In this document: piece after piece, positions 1 through 9,034 of the stretch
Numbering within the stretch: position 1 is the first letter of the stretch
Layout of the letters: every line of letters starts with the position of its first letter
Source: Nostocoides sp.
GTDB taxonomy: Bacteria; Actinomycetota; Actinomycetes; Actinomycetales; Dermatophilaceae
DNA length: 12,984 nt
NCBI GenBank assembly: GCA_016702415.1
Contig: JADJEA010000027.1
Span: 1 to 12,984, forward strand
Direction: 5' to 3'
Made by a program: the position numbers and the translations under genes
The notes under the pieces: generated by a model
Databases searched by the model: none
Told to the model about the DNA's origin: nothing
Seen by the model: only the letters and a program-made list of their open reading frames with translations

Positions 1-855
<855 letters not shown>

Positions 856-859
<4 letters not shown>

Positions 860-1991
860 CCGGGCGCCCGGACCGCCAGCTCTGAGCCTCGCTGACCGTG
901 GCCCGTGGCAGCGGGCCCACGACACGCGCGAACTTGTCGACGCCCACGACCCGAGCAGGTCGGTCACCGTGTAGGAGATGCCGAGTTCCGAGTGGCGGTC
1001 GAGCAGGTCATCGGCCTCGTGTTCGGTGCCGGTGATGGGTGTCACCGGTGATGGTGGGCCGACGACTGCACGGCGTCGGGTCTTGGCGGGCATCGTGTTC
1101 ACCACCGAGGCGGCGACCAACTGGTCGACGTACATCGTGGGGAGTAGTCGGGGGGGAGAAGTCGCTTGACACCCGTGGAGGCCCACAGTGGACGCTGCGG
1201 ACGGGCCCCTCGTCGGCCAGCCCCGCCACCTGGGGGTGGAGAACACCTCGGTCAGGCGTGGTAGGCGAGCCGGGCGTTGGCGATGCCGGCCTGCCCTTCC
1301 AACGCGCACGGCCTTCGTCGGTGCCGATCGCGTCGAGGCGGGCGTCGGTCTCGGTGTCGACCCGGGAGACGAAGAAGCTGGCCACCGACGCGATCGTGGA
1401 CAAGTCCAGACCCTGCTCCCGGCCTGCTCGAGGCCCAGCAGGTAGGCCTGTACCTGACCGCCCGGTAGCGGTCCAAGCTGAAGATCACGTGACGTTGACG
1501 CTGATCCCCTCCGCCAGGGCGGAGCGCTGATCGCCGGCAGCCCTCGGCGGTGGCCGGGATCTTGATCAGCACGGTTCGGCCGGTCGACGGTGCCACAGCC
1601 GACGGCCGCCTCGGCCACGGTGGCGTCGGTGTCGCGGGCCAGGCCGGGGTCGACCTCGATCGACACCCGCCCGTCGACGCCGTCGGTGGCCTCGAAGACG
1701 GGGGCGAACAGGTCGCAGGCCCGCCGCACATCGTCGGTGGTGATCGCGAAGATGGCCTCGCCCCCGAGCCAGGGCGCCGGCCAGCGCGGCGACCTGGTCG
1801 GCGTAACGGTCTCCGTGGCTGAGCGCGGCGGCGAAGATCGTCGGGTTCGTGGTCACCCCGGTGACGTGCCGTTCATCGATCAGCCCGCTGCAACGAGCCC
1901 GACTCGCGATCAGTCCCGGGAGAGGTCGTCGAGCCAGATCGAGACCCCAGCCCCCGGTCAGGTCGGTCAGCGCATCGGTGTGCTCGGTCAT
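856..1991 (-). CDS. tal: Transaldolase, frameshifted
   Basis: Transfers a dihydroxyacetone unit between sugar phosphates in the non-oxidative pentose phosphate pathway. Visible pieces: MTEHTDALTDLTG at the start, the N-terminal signature VTGVTTNPTIFAAALSHGDRYADQVAAL (about 1785-1866), VLIKIPATAEG with the Schiff-base lysine codon at 1563-1561, SFFVSRVDTETDARLDAIGTDE (about 1317-1382), GKAGIANARLAY (about 1260-1300) and EGVDKFA near the end (about 929-948). The ATG at 1991 has a Shine-Dalgarno-like GAGGGAAG nine bases upstream that overlaps the tkt stop. The exact stop is uncertain because of an indel near 885-895. I prefer the TGA at 858-856, which gives about 378 codons, the normal length of the actinobacterial form, and overlaps the zwf start. 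Confidence 0.93.
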
Positions 1992-2000
1992 GTCGGTCCA

Positions 2001-2008
2001 CTTCCCTC
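2001..2008 (-). promoter_or_regulatory. Ribosome binding site of tal overlapping the tkt stop
   Basis: On the minus strand GAGGGAAG lies nine bases before the tal ATG (1991) and contains part of the tkt TGA stop (2009-2007). The 15-base tkt-tal gap is thus entirely used by the ribosome binding site, which supports co-translation in one operon. Confidence 0.6.
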
Positions 2009-4072
2009 AACGACCGCGCGGCGGCGGGGACGCTTTCGGCGGCCGCGGCGACCGCGGCAGCGGTGATTCCAACTCGGTGAAGAGCCTGGCGCCGTCTGCG
2101 GAGGCGCCGTAGTGCCTCGAGGCCGACGAAACGCCCGGCGTCGCCCACCAGCTGGTGCCAGCCCATCGCGATGCCCGCCTCGACGCTGACCCACGCCTTG
2201 ACCGCCGCCGGCAAGACCTGTTCGCGGTAACTCCTGCTTTGACGGGCGAACCACTCCAGGCACGGCATCGAGACCCCCGGGCGTGGATTCCTTTGGCCTG
2301 CAACGACTCTCGAGCCGCCAGGGCGAGCGCCACCTCAGACCCGGTGCCGATCAGAATGACGTCGACCGCTAGTCGCCGCCCGCGGCCGCCACGATAAACG
2401 TAGCCGCCGCGGGCCGTTGCGGGCCGCCGTCGCCACGTTCGATCACCGGCAGGTTCTGGCGCGACAGGCCAGCGCGGCCGGCCGGTCGGTGTTCTCCAGC
2501 ACGCGCCACGCCTGGGCCGTCTCGTTGGCGGCCGGGCGCACCACGTCGAGCCCAGGAATCGCGCGAAGGGCCGCCAGGTGCTCGACCGGCTGGTGGGTGG
2601 GCCCGTCCTCACCCAGACCGATCGAGTCGTGCGTCCAGACGAAGATGGACGGAATCTCCATGATCGCGGCGAGACGCACCGCCGGCGCATGTAGTCGCAG
2701 AACTCCAGGAAGGTGCCGCCGTAGGCGCGGGTGAGGCCTGACAGGGTGATGCCGTTCAGGATGGCGCCCATCGCGTGCTCGCGGATGCCGAAGGCAGGGT
2801 CCGTCCGTACGGCCTGCCCGGCCAGCCCGGGTCTGCCGGGCGCCTGGGGACGAACGACGGCTCGCCCTCCATCGTCGTGTTGTTCGACTCGGCGAGGTCG
2901 GCAGATCCGCCCCACAACTCGGGCAGCACGTCCGAGGGCGGTCAGCACCTTGCCGGAGGCGGCGCGGGTGGAGACGTCCTTGCCGGGCAGGCCCTCGGCA
3001 ACACCGGCCGTCCAGCCCTCGGGCAGCGGGCACAATCTGTCGAGCAGCGCCGCGCGCTCCCGCTGGCCTCGCGCCAGGCCTGAGTACGACCGCTGCCAGG
3101 CCGCGGGCCGCTCGGCCCCGCGGACCAGCGCTGCCGGGCGTGGGCCAGCACGCCGACTGGCGACCTGGAACGGCGCCCGGGGGGTCGAACCGAGCGCCCG
3201 CCTTGATGGCGGCGATCTTCGCCCCCCAACGCCGAGCCGTGCATGGCCCGGTGTCCTGCTTGGTGGGGCGCGGCCATCCGATGATGGTCCGCAGGCGATG
3301 ATGGTCGGCTTGGCGGTCGGCCTCGGCCCCGATGCCCGCCGCGCCCACAATGCGGCAATGTCCTCGAAGCTGCCGTCGGCCGTCCGCCGGTCCACTCGAC
3401 GGGTGTGCACGTGCCAGCCGTATGCTCGTAGCGGCGCGACGTCCTCGGTGAACCAGATGTCGGTGTCGTCCTCGATGGAGATCTGGTTCTGGTCGTAGAT
3501 GACGCCGAGGGGTTGCCCAGGTCCTGGTGACCGGCCAGGACGACGCCTCGGACTGGTGACGCCCTCCTGAGGTCGCCGTCGGAGGCGAGCACGTAGATCT
3601 GGTGGTCGAAACGGCTCTCACCTGGGGGCGCTCGGGATCGAAGAGGCCACGCTCGCGGCGGGCCGCCATCGCCATCCCCACCGCGGTGGCCAGACCGGCG
3701 CCGAGCGGACCGGTGGTGATCTCCACGCCGGGGGTGTGGCGGTACTCCGGGTGGCCGGGGGTCTGCGACCCCAAGGTGCGCAACGCCTTGAGGTCGTCGA
3801 GGGTCAGGGTAGCCGCTGAGGTACAGCTGCACGTACAAGGTCAGGCTGGGAGTGCCCACACGAGAGAACGAAGCGGTCGCGCCCGCCCAGGTCGGGTCGG
3901 TCGGGTCGTGACGCATACGCTCTGGTAGAGCAGGTAGGCCACCGGGGCAAGCGTCATCGCGGTTCCGGGGTGACCGTTGCCGACCTTCTCGACGGCGTCG
4001 GCCGCGAGGAATGCGGGCGGTGTCGACGGCTTTAGCGTCCAGAGCCGTCACCCAAGCCCGCTCAGGGCTCAT
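2007..4072 (-). CDS. tkt: Transketolase, frameshifted
   Basis: Thiamine-diphosphate enzyme moving two-carbon units between sugar phosphates in the cytosol. Pieces in order from the N-terminus: VDTARI; MRHDPTDPTWAG (about 3882-3920); LTLYVQLYLSGYP (about 3810-3848); YRHTPGVEITTGPLGAGLAT (about 3690-3750); IYVLASDGDL of the cofactor pocket (about 3573-3602); GKDVSTRAASGKVLTAL; FGIREHAMGAILNG with the cofactor-activating glutamate codon at 2780-2778; IPSIFVWTHDSIGLGEDGPTHQPVEHLAAL (about 2575-2660); VILIGTGSEVALALAARE; and SVEAGIAMGWH in the C-terminal domain. The ATG at 4072 has GAAGGGA five bases upstream. The stop TGA at 2009-2007 gives about 688 codons, normal for the family. First gene of the tkt-tal-zwf operon, divergent from ctaB. 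Frame breaks are scattered along the whole gene. Confidence 0.95.
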
Positions 4073-4241
4073 CAGGTTCCCTTCGAGCTCCCGAGCCTGG
4101 CGGCGGTTCCCACGGCCAGGCGGCAAGCCGCCCTAGTCAGCGGGCGGCTCGGCGCAGGCCAGTGCCACTGCGGTTGGCGCCGCTCCGTGGCGCGCCACCT
4201 GCGCCTCGTGCCGACGCAGACCACCACGGCCGACGCGCACT
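4073..4241. promoter_or_regulatory. Divergent tkt / ctaB intergenic region with a GC hairpin
   Basis: This 169-base gap must hold the promoters of both operons. I see no convincing -35/-10 pair for either. It contains a perfect inverted repeat, GGCGGC-AA-GCCGCC (4119-4132), about 47 bases upstream of the tkt start, and further GC-rich arms at 4141-4156. The hairpin could sit in the tkt leader or simply reflect composition. Confidence 0.4.
4078..4084 (-). promoter_or_regulatory. Ribosome binding site of tkt
   Basis: GAAGGGA on the minus strand, five bases before the ATG at 4072. This decides the tkt start over the upstream in-frame ATG near 4126, which would add about 18 residues not typical of the family. 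Confidence 0.6.
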
Positions 4242-5155
4242 GTGACCCCCGCAACCCCCGCGACCGCCGAACCCGACCACCGGACCGATGGGCGTGCGTG
4301 CTGCGGCCTACCTGGCGCTGATGAAGCCGCGGGTGGTGGAGTTCGTGCCGGTCACCACCGTGCCGACGATGCTGCTGGCCGCGCGGCGGGTTCCGTCGTT
4401 GGGTGGCTGGTGCTGGCCACGCTGATCGGTGGCACCCTTTGCCGCGGGCGCGCCAACGCCATCAACATGGTCATCGACCGCGACATCGACGCGGTGATGA
4501 AGCGCACCTCGCAGCCGACCGCTGGTCACGGGCCGATCTCACCGCCAGGCGCTGATCTTCAGGATCGCCGTGTCGCTGGTTCCGTGGTGGTTCGTGGTTT
4601 TTCGTCAACTTGCTGTCGGCTGGCTGGCGTTGACCGCTGTGCTCTTCTACGTCTTCGTGTACTCGATGGCGCTCAAACGCGCACACCGCAGGAACATCGT
4701 CTGGGAGGTGCGGCCGGGTGCGTTCGCCGTGCTGATCGGCTGGTCGGCGGTGACGAACACGCTGTCCTGGGCGTCGGTGGTGCTGTTCCTCGGTGATCTT
4801 CCTAGGACGCCACCACTATTGGCCGCTGTCGATGAAGTTCAAGGACGACTATGCGGCGGCCTCGGTGCCGATGCTCCCGGTCGTGGCGCACCTCGTCGTC
4901 GTATCCCGCCAGATCCTCGCCTATTCGTGGGTGATGGTCCTGGTCTCCCTCGCCTTAGTCGGTGGCCCCATGGGCTGGGTGTATGCCGCGGGTGCCCTCA
5001 TCGCCGGCGGGCTCTTCCTCGCCGAGGCGCATCGGCTGCACCGCCACGCGGTGCTGGGGTCACCGCAGTCACAGTTGCGCCCGATGCGACTGTTCCACTA
5101 CTCGATCACCTACCTCACAGTGCTTTTCGTCGCGGTATGCCGTCTGACCCGTTGA
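4242..5155 (+). CDS. ctaB: Protoheme IX farnesyltransferase (heme O synthase), frameshifted
   Basis: Integral membrane prenyltransferase that adds farnesyl to heme B to make heme O, needed for heme-copper oxidases. Pieces: RAAAYLALMKPRVVEF (4291-4345), VTTVPTMLL, the prenyl-diphosphate-binding motif NAINMVIDRDIDAVMKRTS (about 4456-4512), LTAVLFYVFVYSMALKR (about 4630-4680), NIVW, VLIGWSAVTNTLSWASVVLFL (4731-4790), HYWPLSMKFKDDYAAASVPMLPVV (about 4812-4885), and a C-terminal helix ending RPMRLFHYSITYLTVLFVAV. Several hydrophobic segments match the family's multi-helix topology. The start is probably GTG 4242 (MTPATPATAEPDHRTDG), with ATG 4288 as alternative; neither has a clear ribosome binding site. 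The stop may be TGA 5155, or slightly later if an indel lies near 5138. About 304 codons, family-typical. Confidence 0.94.
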
Positions 5156-5277
5156 TCTACTCCCGCGATCCTGGGCTGACTCGCTGGACGACCTGGCTGA
5201 CAAACCGGACGGCTGCCGGGCGACGGCCTGCGCAGAGGGCAACCCGCGGGACGTCAGCGCTCCGTAAGGTCCTCGCA
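5156..5277 (+). promoter_or_regulatory. Leader of the thioredoxin/CcdA pair with a candidate -10 box
   Basis: Between ctaB and the lipoprotein gene. TAAGGT at 5265-5270 fits the TAnnnT -10 consensus and ends seven bases before ATG 5278, as for a leaderless transcript. I find no good -35 at the expected distance. No clear terminator for ctaB is visible, so read-through from ctaB is possible. Confidence 0.3.
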
Positions 5278-5851
5278 ATGGCCTGCCCGTTGCGGGCGAG
5301 GCTGGGGGCGTAGCCCTCCGCTGACCGCCCGCCCCCGTCCTCACCGTCCCGCCGCTCGGCCTCCGGGCACCTCGCTCACTCTGGCCAGCTGCGGTTCGGC
5401 CGCGATGCCGATGGCCTCGCCGCCCACTTCCGCCATGCTGGACAAGGGGCATGGCCGACAAGATTTTGCTCCTGACCATGGCCGACAAGACCCCGATGAC
5501 CGACCGATGACCGACAGAGCCTTCTGCGATGGCCAAAGAGGCACCTACGTCTCGTACGCCGACTACCAGTCCTCGATGTCGATGTACCAAGGGTCCAAGG
5601 TCGTGCTGTTCTTCCACGCGCCCTGGTGCCCCGACTGCCGGGCGACGGATGCCGCTCTCCCCGCCGGATCGTTGCTGCCGGACAGAATCGCCGTCGGCGT
5701 GAAGTCAGACTACGGCTCGATGACCGAGCTCAAGCAGAAGTACGGCATCACTCAACAGCACACGTTCGTCCAGGTCGACGCCTCCGGCACGGCGCTGAAG
5801 AAGTGGACCGGCACCAAGGACGCGGCATCGATCAAGGGGCAGACGCTCTGA
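5278..5851 (+). CDS. Thioredoxin-like lipoprotein, signal peptide region frameshifted
   Basis: Predicted membrane-anchored thiol-redox protein on the outer face of the membrane. The thioredoxin domain is clean from about 5507: GTYVSYADYQSSMSMY, then VVLFFHAPWCPDCRATDA with redox cysteine codons at 5627-5629 and 5636-5638 (CPDC), and a later strand HTFVQVDASGTALKKWTG. The domain ends at TGA 5849-5851. Upstream in the same frame, LTLASCGSAA (5375-5404) looks like a lipobox with its cysteine codon at 5390-5392. The hydrophobic stretch before it is broken by indels. ATG 5278 (MACPLRARLGA) is the likely start, giving about 190 codons. Between lipobox and domain lies a Met/Asp/Lys-rich repeat linker. 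The stop shares its A with the start of the CcdA-like gene. TlpA/ResA-like or general disulfide reductant are the possible roles; the partner is unknown. Confidence 0.8.
5450..5515 (+). repeat. Short direct repeats encoding an M-(A/T)-D-(K/R) linker
   Basis: CATGGCCGACAAGA occurs at 5450-5463 and 5477-5490, 27 bases (nine codons) apart, and ATGACCGAC at 5496-5504 and 5507-5515. Translated with indels corrected, the linker reads MADK...MADKTPMTD..MTDR, a methionine- and charge-rich tether between the lipid anchor and the thioredoxin domain. The second pair is 11 bases apart, so one base is probably missing there. Confidence 0.7.
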
Positions 5852-6781
5852 TGCTGGCCGTGCTCGGGGCTCTCGTCGCGGGGGCCCTCACCACGCTGGC
5901 CCCCTGCGTGCTGCCGCTGCTGCCCATCATCGTGGGGGGAGCGGCCGCCGCCCCAACTGACCTCGAGCATCCCAGGCGGCCATGGCCATGGCTCCAGCCC
6001 GGACGGGCAGCGGGGCGTTCTGGCCGCTGCAGGCACCGGGGCGGGAGTCGCGGTGGCGCAGGCGAGGTCACGACTTCGGCGCAGTTGGTTGGCGCGGCAC
6101 CGCCGAGCCGTGGTGATCACGGCGTCACTGGGTGCCTCGATCACCGCCTTCACGCTGATCCTCAAGGCCAGCACGGCACTGCTGTCGGTCGACCCACGGG
6201 TCTGGTCGTCCCTCTCGGGTGCCGTCCTGGTCCTGCTCGGGGTGGCGGGGGCGTTTCCCGACCTCTGGGAACAGGTCTCGGCACGCCTTGACCTGCAGGG
6301 TCGTTCCGACGCCCGGCTGCGCGCGGCCCGGGGCCGCGGGGGGCTCACGGGTGATGTGTTGACGGGTGCCGCGCGCGGTCCGGTCTTCTCCTCATGCAGC
6401 CCGCTCTACGCCTATGTCGTCGTCACGGTCCTGCCCGCTCGCTTCAGCTACGGCCTCGTGCTGCTCGCGGCATACGTGCTCGGATTGTGGATTACGTTGC
6501 TGGCCGTGGCCTCGTGGGTCGTCATGGCAGCTTGGCGCGATTGGGCTGGAAGCGGCCGACTCGCACGGACGCTTCCGACGCCTCCTCGGCGTGGTGTTCG
6601 TCGTCGGCTGGGCATCGCGATCGCCCTCGGGTGGGCCAATTCAGCGCAGGCGTGGATCCTCGAGCACTCGCCGATCGCGCCGTGGGAGCTCGGCTCGGGG
6701 TTCATCCGGCAGGCTATTCACGCACCCCCATCAGCCAACCCCGCACTGCGGGAGCCGGGCCTCGCCGTCGCCCCGAACTGA
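5851..6781 (+). CDS. CcdA/DsbD-family thiol electron-transfer membrane protein, frameshifted
   Basis: Family members carry electrons from cytoplasmic thioredoxin across the membrane to an extracytoplasmic thiol protein. The start reads MLAVLGALVAGALTTLAPCVLPLLPIIVGGA, with the first redox cysteine in APCVLP (5905-5907). The second is in GPVFSSCSPLYAYVVVTVLP (codon 6395-6397). Hydrophobic helices: VVITASLGASITAFTLILKASTALL (about 6110-6185), VLVLLGVAGAFPDLWE (6223-6270), GLVLLAAYVLGLWITLLAVASWVV (6453-6525) and LLGVVFVV (read in a shifted frame near 6580-6605). The C-terminus reads AQAWILEHSPIAPWELGSGFI, which matches my memory of actinobacterial members. The stop at 6781 is uncertain; it may lie near 6715 if an indel is corrected. 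ATG 5851 overlaps the lipoprotein TGA by one base, with AAGGGG 11 bases upstream, so the pair is co-translated. Confidence 0.88.
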
Positions 6782-6909
6782 TCCACGGGTGTCCAGGGGC
6801 TGACGGCGCGCGTGATGACGCGGTGGCTGCTGTTCCACCAACACCCGTCGCTGCATCAGCGGCGTCGTCAGGCCCGGCACCGGGAGCGGTACCCCCCCGG
6901 GGCCTATGC
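6782..6909. other. Convergent intergenic region
   Basis: Lies between two converging operons and should hold terminators for both. It contains a short perfect palindrome, CCCGG-CA-CCGGG (6873-6884), and a long-range imperfect repeat, CTGACGGCG (about 6798-6806) against CGTCGTCAG (about 6863-6871). Neither has a T-run, so neither is called as a terminator. No gene seen. Confidence 0.3.
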
Positions 6910-7938
6910 TCAGCCGACCGGCAGCCGGACCTCGATGGCGCATCCACCTGCGATGTTGGTCACCCCCGACTTGCCCGCCGTGCACCCTCGACGAGCCCGC
7001 GGACGACCGCGAGCCGGGGGCCAACCCCACCCTCGCCGCTGCCGGAGCGGGCGAGAAGTCACCCGCCGCCACCACGGCTCGAACATCCGCCCGAACCGGC
7101 TCCGGTATGCCGCCACACGAGTCCGCGACGACGATCACCGCCTGCTCACCGTCGGCGTGCGTGGCGACGCTCACCGTCCCGCCGGCGTGGCTGGCTGCGA
7201 TGGCGTTACCGATGAGGTTGTCCAGCACCCGGCCAATCTCACGGGCGTGCGCGAGGGGCGAGGACCGCGCCATCCGCCTGTCCGTCCAGGCCGCACTCGC
7301 GAAGCGTCCGCCCGAGCCCGTGTGCGCTGGCCAGCGCGTCGGACACGAAATCGGCGACGCTCACCGCTCGAACGCAAGGTAGGCGCACCCGAGTGGATCC
7401 GCGAAGAGCGAAGCGGAGTCATCGACCATGGCCGCCATGCGGTCGGCCTCGCGGCAGGGATGCGGGCGGAGTAGGCACCTCGCCGGGGGCGACACCGTCT
7501 TCGATGGCCTCGGCCATCGCCCAGATCCCCACCGATCAGGGTGCCCAGATCGTGGGACGCCCACGCGACGAGGTCACGCCGTTGGGCCTCGGCCTGGAGC
7601 GTCCCGCTCCCGGGCTGACGACGGCTTCTGGCGGCTGAAGACCTCACGGTCCAGAGAAAGTGCACTCGACTGGCCAGCACGAGCCCGTAGATGAGCGCCA
7701 CCGGGGCCACCGCCGCGACGACGGAGCAGGACGACCGAGGTCGTGGTCGCCTGATGAACATCGCGCGCGAGGGGAGCAGGCACCCCGGCCGCGACCGACC
7801 CGACGACGACGGGGGGGCGGCCACCAAGACCGAGCGGATGCTCCGACGCTGGTGCCCCAGAGCTGACTTGCGCCCGACAGCCCCGGTGCCCGCAGCCGTC
7901 CCCGCCGCGATGAGGACGGTCTCGGTCTCAGGGGTCAC
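6910..7938 (-). CDS. Two-component sensor histidine kinase, frameshifted
   Basis: Membrane sensor that autophosphorylates on histidine and phosphorylates the partner regulator encoded just upstream. N-terminal half: hydrophobic ETVLIAAGTAAGTGAVG, then RSVLVAAP followed by a second hydrophobic run, then APVALIYGLVLASRVH (about 7665-7710), with only a short loop between helices, so no large external sensor domain. Phospho-acceptor region: RRDLVAWASHDL, histidine codon 7554-7552. ATPase domain: DNLIGNAIAASHAGGTVSVATHADGE (about 7150-7227, N-box), VVADSCGGIPEPV (about 7096-7135, G1 box), and the C-terminus GCAIEVRLPVG before TGA 6912-6910. GTG 7938 overlaps the regulator's TGA by four bases. About 343 codons. 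The signal sensed is unknown; the converging thioredoxin/CcdA genes are possible targets. Confidence 0.88.
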
Positions 7939-8705
7939 GGCATACTCGGGCCGTCAGCGGGCACGGGCGGCGAGCACCGCGGCAGGAGCGGCGGGTGCGC
8001 GTCCCGGCGGTAGCCGACCCCCCAGACCGTGGCGATCCGCTGCGGGGCGGCCGGGATCGGGCTCGACCTTCTCCCGCAGGCGTCGGACGTGGACCGTGAC
8101 AGTGGACTCGTCGCCGTACTCCCAGCCCACACCTGCCGCAGCCTTTGGGTCCGCGAGAAGGCCTCGCCCGGGTGGCGCAGCAGGTGGACGAGGAACGGGT
8201 AGAGCTCGCCCGTGGTGAGAGCCAAAGGGGTATGCCGCCCCGGCTCGCCGTGCGGGCGCGGGGGTCGACGGCGAGGTCACCGTCGGTGAGCAGGTCACTC
8301 TCGGATGTGCGGGCAGACGCGGTTGCGGAGCGGCGCAGGATCGACTGCACTCGCAGCACGAGCTCGCGTGCGGAGAAGGGCTTGGTGACGTAGTCGTCGG
8401 CACCGACTTCGAGGCCCAGCACCCGGTCGTTCTCCTCGCGCCGCGGGCGGTGAGCAGCACGACCGGCAGGTCACCGCGCTGCGCCCGCAGCTCCTTTCAC
8501 CGGGACCTCGAGTCCGTCCAGGCCCAGAAACATGAGATCGAGCACGACGAGATCTGAGCGGCGTCCCCCGGGCCTGGGCGAGATACGGCCTCGGCACCCC
8601 GTCGCCCGCCTCTCGTCGACGACCGGAGGCCGAAAGCGCGGGTGAGGTAGCTGACGACGACCTCTGGACGGTGGGATCGTCGTCCACCACGAGAACGCGG
8701 GACAT
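7935..8705 (-). CDS. OmpR/PhoB-family response regulator, frameshifted
   Basis: DNA-binding partner of the adjacent kinase. Receiver domain: MSRVLVVDDDPTV with the acidic pocket (8667-8705), EAGDGV, phospho-acceptor aspartate in VVLDLM (codon 8539-8537), VLLTARG (about 8435-8465), LGLEVGADDYVTKPFSARELVLRVQSILRR with the conserved lysine codon 8383-8381. Linker: DLAVDPRARTASRGG. Winged-helix domain: LLRHPGEAFSRTQ, WEYGDESTVTVHVRRLREKVEPDP (about 8050-8130) and RIATVWGVGYR (about 8005-8040). The ATG at 8705 is fixed by the canonical N-terminus; no Shine-Dalgarno is visible before it. The end at TGA 7937-7935 overlaps the kinase start as GTGA. About 257 codons with a slightly long, alanine-rich tail. 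First gene of the two-gene operon. Confidence 0.93.
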
Positions 8706-8832
8706 GGGGAAACTGAGAGCAGGACCCGGCGGATAACCCCCCGCTGATTCTTAGGGTTCGATGACGTCGGAACAGGGCCGGTCCGACCGAGCCGGTCCGA
8801 CCGAGGTCAGCGCGGTGAGCCGGCCCGCGACG
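8706..8832. promoter_or_regulatory. Region upstream of the two-component operon
   Basis: Should contain the promoter of the regulator/kinase operon and the end of the repressor transcript. On the minus strand, an AT-richer patch with CTAAGAATC (about 8747-8755) followed by GGGGGGTTATCC stands out from the GC-rich surroundings. No confident -35/-10 pair. It also holds the 14-base tandem repeat listed separately. Confidence 0.35.
8777..8804. repeat. Perfect 14-base tandem duplication with internal dyad
   Basis: GCCGGTCCGACCGA is repeated head to tail at 8777-8790 and 8791-8804. Each unit contains the inverted repeat CGGTC-C-GACCG, so the array gives two adjacent dyads or one longer hairpin. 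It lies about 30 bases after the XRE gene stop and 72 bases before the response regulator start. It could be an operator, a terminator hairpin or an upstream element. Confidence 0.7.
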
Positions 8833-9034
8833 TCAGTCCTGGTCGATGAGAGAGATCTCCTCGACCGGCCGAAGAAAAGCCAGGCCAGCCAGGATGGCCT
8901 TCGGCAAGCGACGGGTCGGCATTGCCGGTCTCGATGGCGTTCACCGTCTGGCGGGACACGCCCAATGCCCCTCGCCGAGCGCCCCCTGGCTCAGGTCGAG
9001 GGGCGACCCGAAGCTCACGGACGAGGTTACGCAC
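8833..9034 (-). CDS. Small XRE-type helix-turn-helix regulator, frameshifted
   Basis: Compact DNA-binding protein of about 67 residues, one helix-turn-helix domain and nothing else. Joined reading: VRNLVRELRVA...., LGVSRQTVNAIETGNADPSL (recognition helix SRQTVNAIE, about 8905-8965), then a run ending RPVEEISLIDQD before TGA 8835-8833, which resembles the usual ...FxxxIEEIF.. tail of this family. Start GTG 9034 gives VRN, the usual opening for these regulators. It overlaps by eight bases the proposed stop of the upstream membrane protein, so the two are probably co-translated. Such regulators often sit next to a small membrane protein and repress their own operon; here the promoter at 9466-9494 would be the target. 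The effector is unknown. Confidence 0.85.

Noticed and set aside
2731..3498. Long open frame on the plus strand, 255 codons
   Set aside because: Antisense to transketolase. Its composition is typical of a shadow frame in GC-rich DNA, and the minus strand carries clear tkt motifs throughout.
6873..6884. Rho-independent terminator between the converging operons
   Set aside because: The CCCGG-CA-CCGGG dyad has only five-base arms, a two-base loop and no T-run on either side.
6394..7215. Open frame of 273 codons on the plus strand
   Set aside because: Covers the end of the CcdA-like gene in a wrong phase, the convergent gap and antisense kinase sequence.
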